Source: Corynebacterium appendicis CIP 107643 (GTDB lineage Bacteria > Actinomycetota > Actinomycetes > Mycobacteriales > Mycobacteriaceae). Taken from it: a DNA stretch of 64,000 nucleotides. The stretch's first letter is position 1, and every line of letters starts with the position of its first letter. Positions 62,205 through 64,000 of the stretch are shown here, one piece after another. The position numbers and the translations under genes were made by a program. Under the pieces are notes generated by a model. That model did not search any database and was not told the DNA's origin. It saw only the letters and a list, made by a program, of their open reading frames with translations. The stretch covers positions 992,001 to 1,056,000 of the forward strand of contig NZ_CP046976.1 of NCBI RefSeq assembly GCF_030408415.1. The letters are read 5' to 3'.

Positions 62205-63155
62205 ATGCTTTTCGAATCATCCCCCGGCCTGCTCGCCGCTGTCGGCGGCACGCCGCTCGTTTCCCTTCCCGAACTCGGCGGCGGGAATGCCCGGGTCTGG
62301 GCCAAACTCGAGTCCTTCAACCCCGGCGGCAGCGCCAAGGACCGCACCGCCCGCGCCCTCGTCGCCGACGCCCGCGAGCGCGGCGTGCTCGGTCCGGGCA
62401 GCGTCGTCGTGGAGTCGAGCTCCGGAAACCTAGGCGTGGCTCTGGCCCGGGAGGCGGCCGTCGGCGGCTGGGAGTTCCACTGCGTCGTCGACCCGCGCAC
62501 CAACCAGGCCACGCTAGCCCACATGCGCGCCCTCGGCGCGCACATCCACCCGGTCGAGGAGCCCGACCCTGAGACGGGGGACTGGCTCACCGCGCGACGC
62601 GCGTTGGTGGGGCGCCTCGTCGACGAGCTCGGCGGCCTCAACCTCGACCAGTACTCCAATCGCGCGGCCTTCCGCGCCCACAGCGAGGGGACGATGCGCG
62701 AGATCGTCGAGCAGCTCGGCCACGCCCCCGACATCCTCGTCGTCGCCGTGAGCACCACCGGCACCATCGGCGGGTGCGCCCGCCACATCCGCAACAGCGG
62801 TCTGCCCACCCGGGCCGTCGCAGTCGACGCCGACGGCTCCGTCCTCTTCGGTGGCGCCCGGGGCGAGCGCATCCTCCCCGGCTACGGGGCGGGCGTCGTC
62901 ACCGAGCTGTCGCGCGAGACCGTGCCCGACGAGGTGATCCGGGTCAGCGCGCGCGACGCGGTGGCGGCGGCACGGCGCTGCGCCCGGGCGACGGGCTTCC
63001 TGCCCGGCGCCTCGGGCGGGGCGGTGTGCGTGGGCGTCGAGAAGCTCGCGCGCGAGAACGAGGGGGCGGAGATGGTGGCGGTCTTTCACGACGACGGCCG
63101 CGCGTACCTGGATACGATCTACAACGACGAATGGGTGGAAAGGAACGTGAACTGA
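62205..63155 (+). CDS. SbnA-like PLP-dependent enzyme (cysteine synthase family)
   Basis: 316 residues, fold type II PLP enzyme. PLP-Lys in GGSAKDR (about residue 47), the substrate loop ESSSGNLGVALA (about 68-79), and the phosphate-binding loop STTGTIGG (about 185). ERILPGYGAGVVTEL and YLDTIYNDEWV resemble SbnA (N-(2-amino-2-carboxyethyl)-glutamate synthase of staphyloferrin B) more than CysK. TAAGCT (62192-62197) is 7 nt before ATG. Its stop overlaps the start of the next gene (TGATG), implying a shared pathway. Confidence 0.85.
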   Translation: MLFESSPGLLAAVGGTPLVSLPELGGGNARVWAKLESFNPGGSAKDRTARALVADARERGVLGPGSVVVESSSGNLGVALAREAAVGGWEFHCVVDPRTNQATLAHMRALGAHIHPVEEPDPETGDWLTARRALVGRLVDELGGLNLDQYSNRAAFRAHSEGTMREIVEQLGHAPDILVVAVSTTGTIGGCARHIRNSGLPTRAVAVDADGSVLFGGARGERILPGYGAGVVTELSRETVPDEVIRVSARDAVAAARRCARATGFLPGASGGAVCVGVEKLARENEGAEMVAVFHDDGRAYLDTIYNDEWVERNVN

Positions 63156-64000
63156 TGAGGGTAGCGATCATCGGGGCCGGCCCGCGCGGGCTCTGGGCCG
63201 CGGAGGAGCTCATGGCCAGGGCGCGCGAGCGCGGCGCGGCGATCGAGCTAGACGTCTACAACGACGGCCCCGTCAGCGGTGCGAGCGGCCCCGGAGCCTA
63301 CCAGCCCGGCCTGCCCGCCCAGTGGCTGCTCAACGTCCCCTCCGCGGTCGTGGAGACGCACCTCGGGACGTTCAACGACTGGCGCGGGGCGGGCGACGCC
63401 TTCCCGCCGCGCCGCGAGGTCGGCCGCTTCCTCGCCGCCTCTTGGGCAGCGCTCGCAGCGCACGTGCCGCTCTCGTGCTCGCTGAGGTTCGTGGATGCGC
63501 GGGTCCGCGAGGTCGCACCCGTCGGGGAGAGGGTCGAGGTCGAGGGCACGCTTTACGACGAAGCGCTGCTCACCACCGGCCACGCCCACGACTGGCCCGG
63601 CGCCCTGACCCACGGCGGGGTCGAGGGCGTGGACAAGGTGCTCAGCGCCTTTGCTCCCGGCGACCTAGACGCGGTGACCGAGGCGGATACCGCGATAGTC
63701 AGGGGTGCTGCCTTGACCTTCATCGACGTCGTGCGCCACGCCAGGGCCGGGGTGTTCTACCCGCTGACCCGGGGCGGGCGCTTCATGGACGTCAAGGCCT
63801 ACCTGCCCGACGACGCCGCGGCGCAGCTCGGCCCGGCGCTGGCGCTCGCGCGGGAGCGGATTCGCACCGCGGAGGGTCTCGAGGACGCGTACGATGCCCT
63901 CGTCGAGCTCTCCGGAGAGGTCCTCGCCGCGGGCGGGGCCGGCCCAGACGAGGGCGGTGTTCGCGCGGTGCTGGACGGCAAGGACGGCGCGGACCCCGTC
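63155..64000 (+). CDS. FAD/NAD(P)-binding protein (NAD_binding_9-like), partial
   Basis: Open to the window end (282 codons seen). Rossmann motif MRVAIIGAGPRGLWAAEEL at the N-terminus, followed by segments of the FAD/NAD(P)-binding NAD_binding_9 type (PF13454): PAQWLLNVPSAVVETHLGTF, FPPRREVGRFL, LLTTGHAHDWPG and later GVFYPLTRGGRFMDV. Probably a flavin- or NADPH-dependent amine/imine-modifying enzyme, but the reaction is unknown. Coupled by TGATG to the SbnA-like gene. C-terminus not in this window. Confidence 0.75.
   Translation, partial: MRVAIIGAGPRGLWAAEELMARARERGAAIELDVYNDGPVSGASGPGAYQPGLPAQWLLNVPSAVVETHLGTFNDWRGAGDAFPPRREVGRFLAASWAALAAHVPLSCSLRFVDARVREVAPVGERVEVEGTLYDEALLTTGHAHDWPGALTHGGVEGVDKVLSAFAPGDLDAVTEADTAIVRGAALTFIDVVRHARAGVFYPLTRGGRFMDVKAYLPDDAAAQLGPALALARERIRTAEGLEDAYDALVELSGEVLAAGGAGPDEGGVRAVLDGKDGADPV

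Overview
The window looks like a chromosomal segment of a Corynebacterium species. The evidence is the gene set and order: ligA, gatCA, pfkA, gatB, then ilvD / PH-domain protein / mscCG divergent from ilvBNC, then serA, leuB, an Odx-like gene and gltX followed by tRNA-Gln and tRNA-Glu. The DNA is GC-rich, and about twenty genes have a -10 hexamer 6-8 nt before the start codon, so leaderless transcripts seem to be the rule. Species cannot be named from the sequence alone.

Layout. 0-12.9 kb: MetE-like protein, DnaQ-type exonuclease, TipA-type MerR regulator with a textbook 19-bp-spacer promoter, ligA, a regulator/serine-hydrolase pair, an ACT-domain protein divergent from a P450, gatC-gatA, an MFS exporter and pfkA. 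12.9-25.6 kb: epimerase/GNAT pair, a PrsW-type membrane protease pair, nadA-nadC, a Mug-type glycosylase, a BASS transporter, gatB, a YkvI-type transporter, an aldo/keto reductase, a DoxX protein and a GT87 mannosyltransferase. 25.7-33.5 kb: branched-chain amino acid block. ilvD lies on the minus strand behind mscCG and a PH-domain protein; ilvB-ilvN-ilvC lies on the plus strand behind an Ile/Leu/Val-rich leader peptide and a terminator, which together form an attenuator.

33.6-38.6 kb is accessory in character: an AT-richer gap with a 105-bp inverted-repeat element, a membrane protein with an Ala/Gly/Asp repeat tail, a cation diffusion facilitator with a fresh 21-bp duplication, and a DUF262 (GmrSD-like) protein coupled to a lipoprotein. 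38.6-50.8 kb returns to core metabolism (serA, cstA-ybdD, leuB, an Odx-like protein, an isochorismate synthase, a secreted esterase, gltX, tRNA-Gln, tRNA-Glu) and contains a second, larger paralogue of that lipoprotein.

50.8-55.5 kb is a LURP-one-like gene and a three-gene ABC importer, enclosed by two nearly identical tRNA-Glu genes. Immediately after the second tRNA-Glu, 55.6-57.3 kb is a gene graveyard: remnants of cydC, cydA, an oleate hydratase and a PhzF-family gene joined by deletions. 57.3-64 kb carries a tandem pair of large YhgE/Pip membrane proteins and, divergently, an SbnA-like PLP enzyme translationally coupled to an FAD/NAD(P)-binding protein that runs off the end. That pair is the best candidate here for an undescribed small-molecule pathway.
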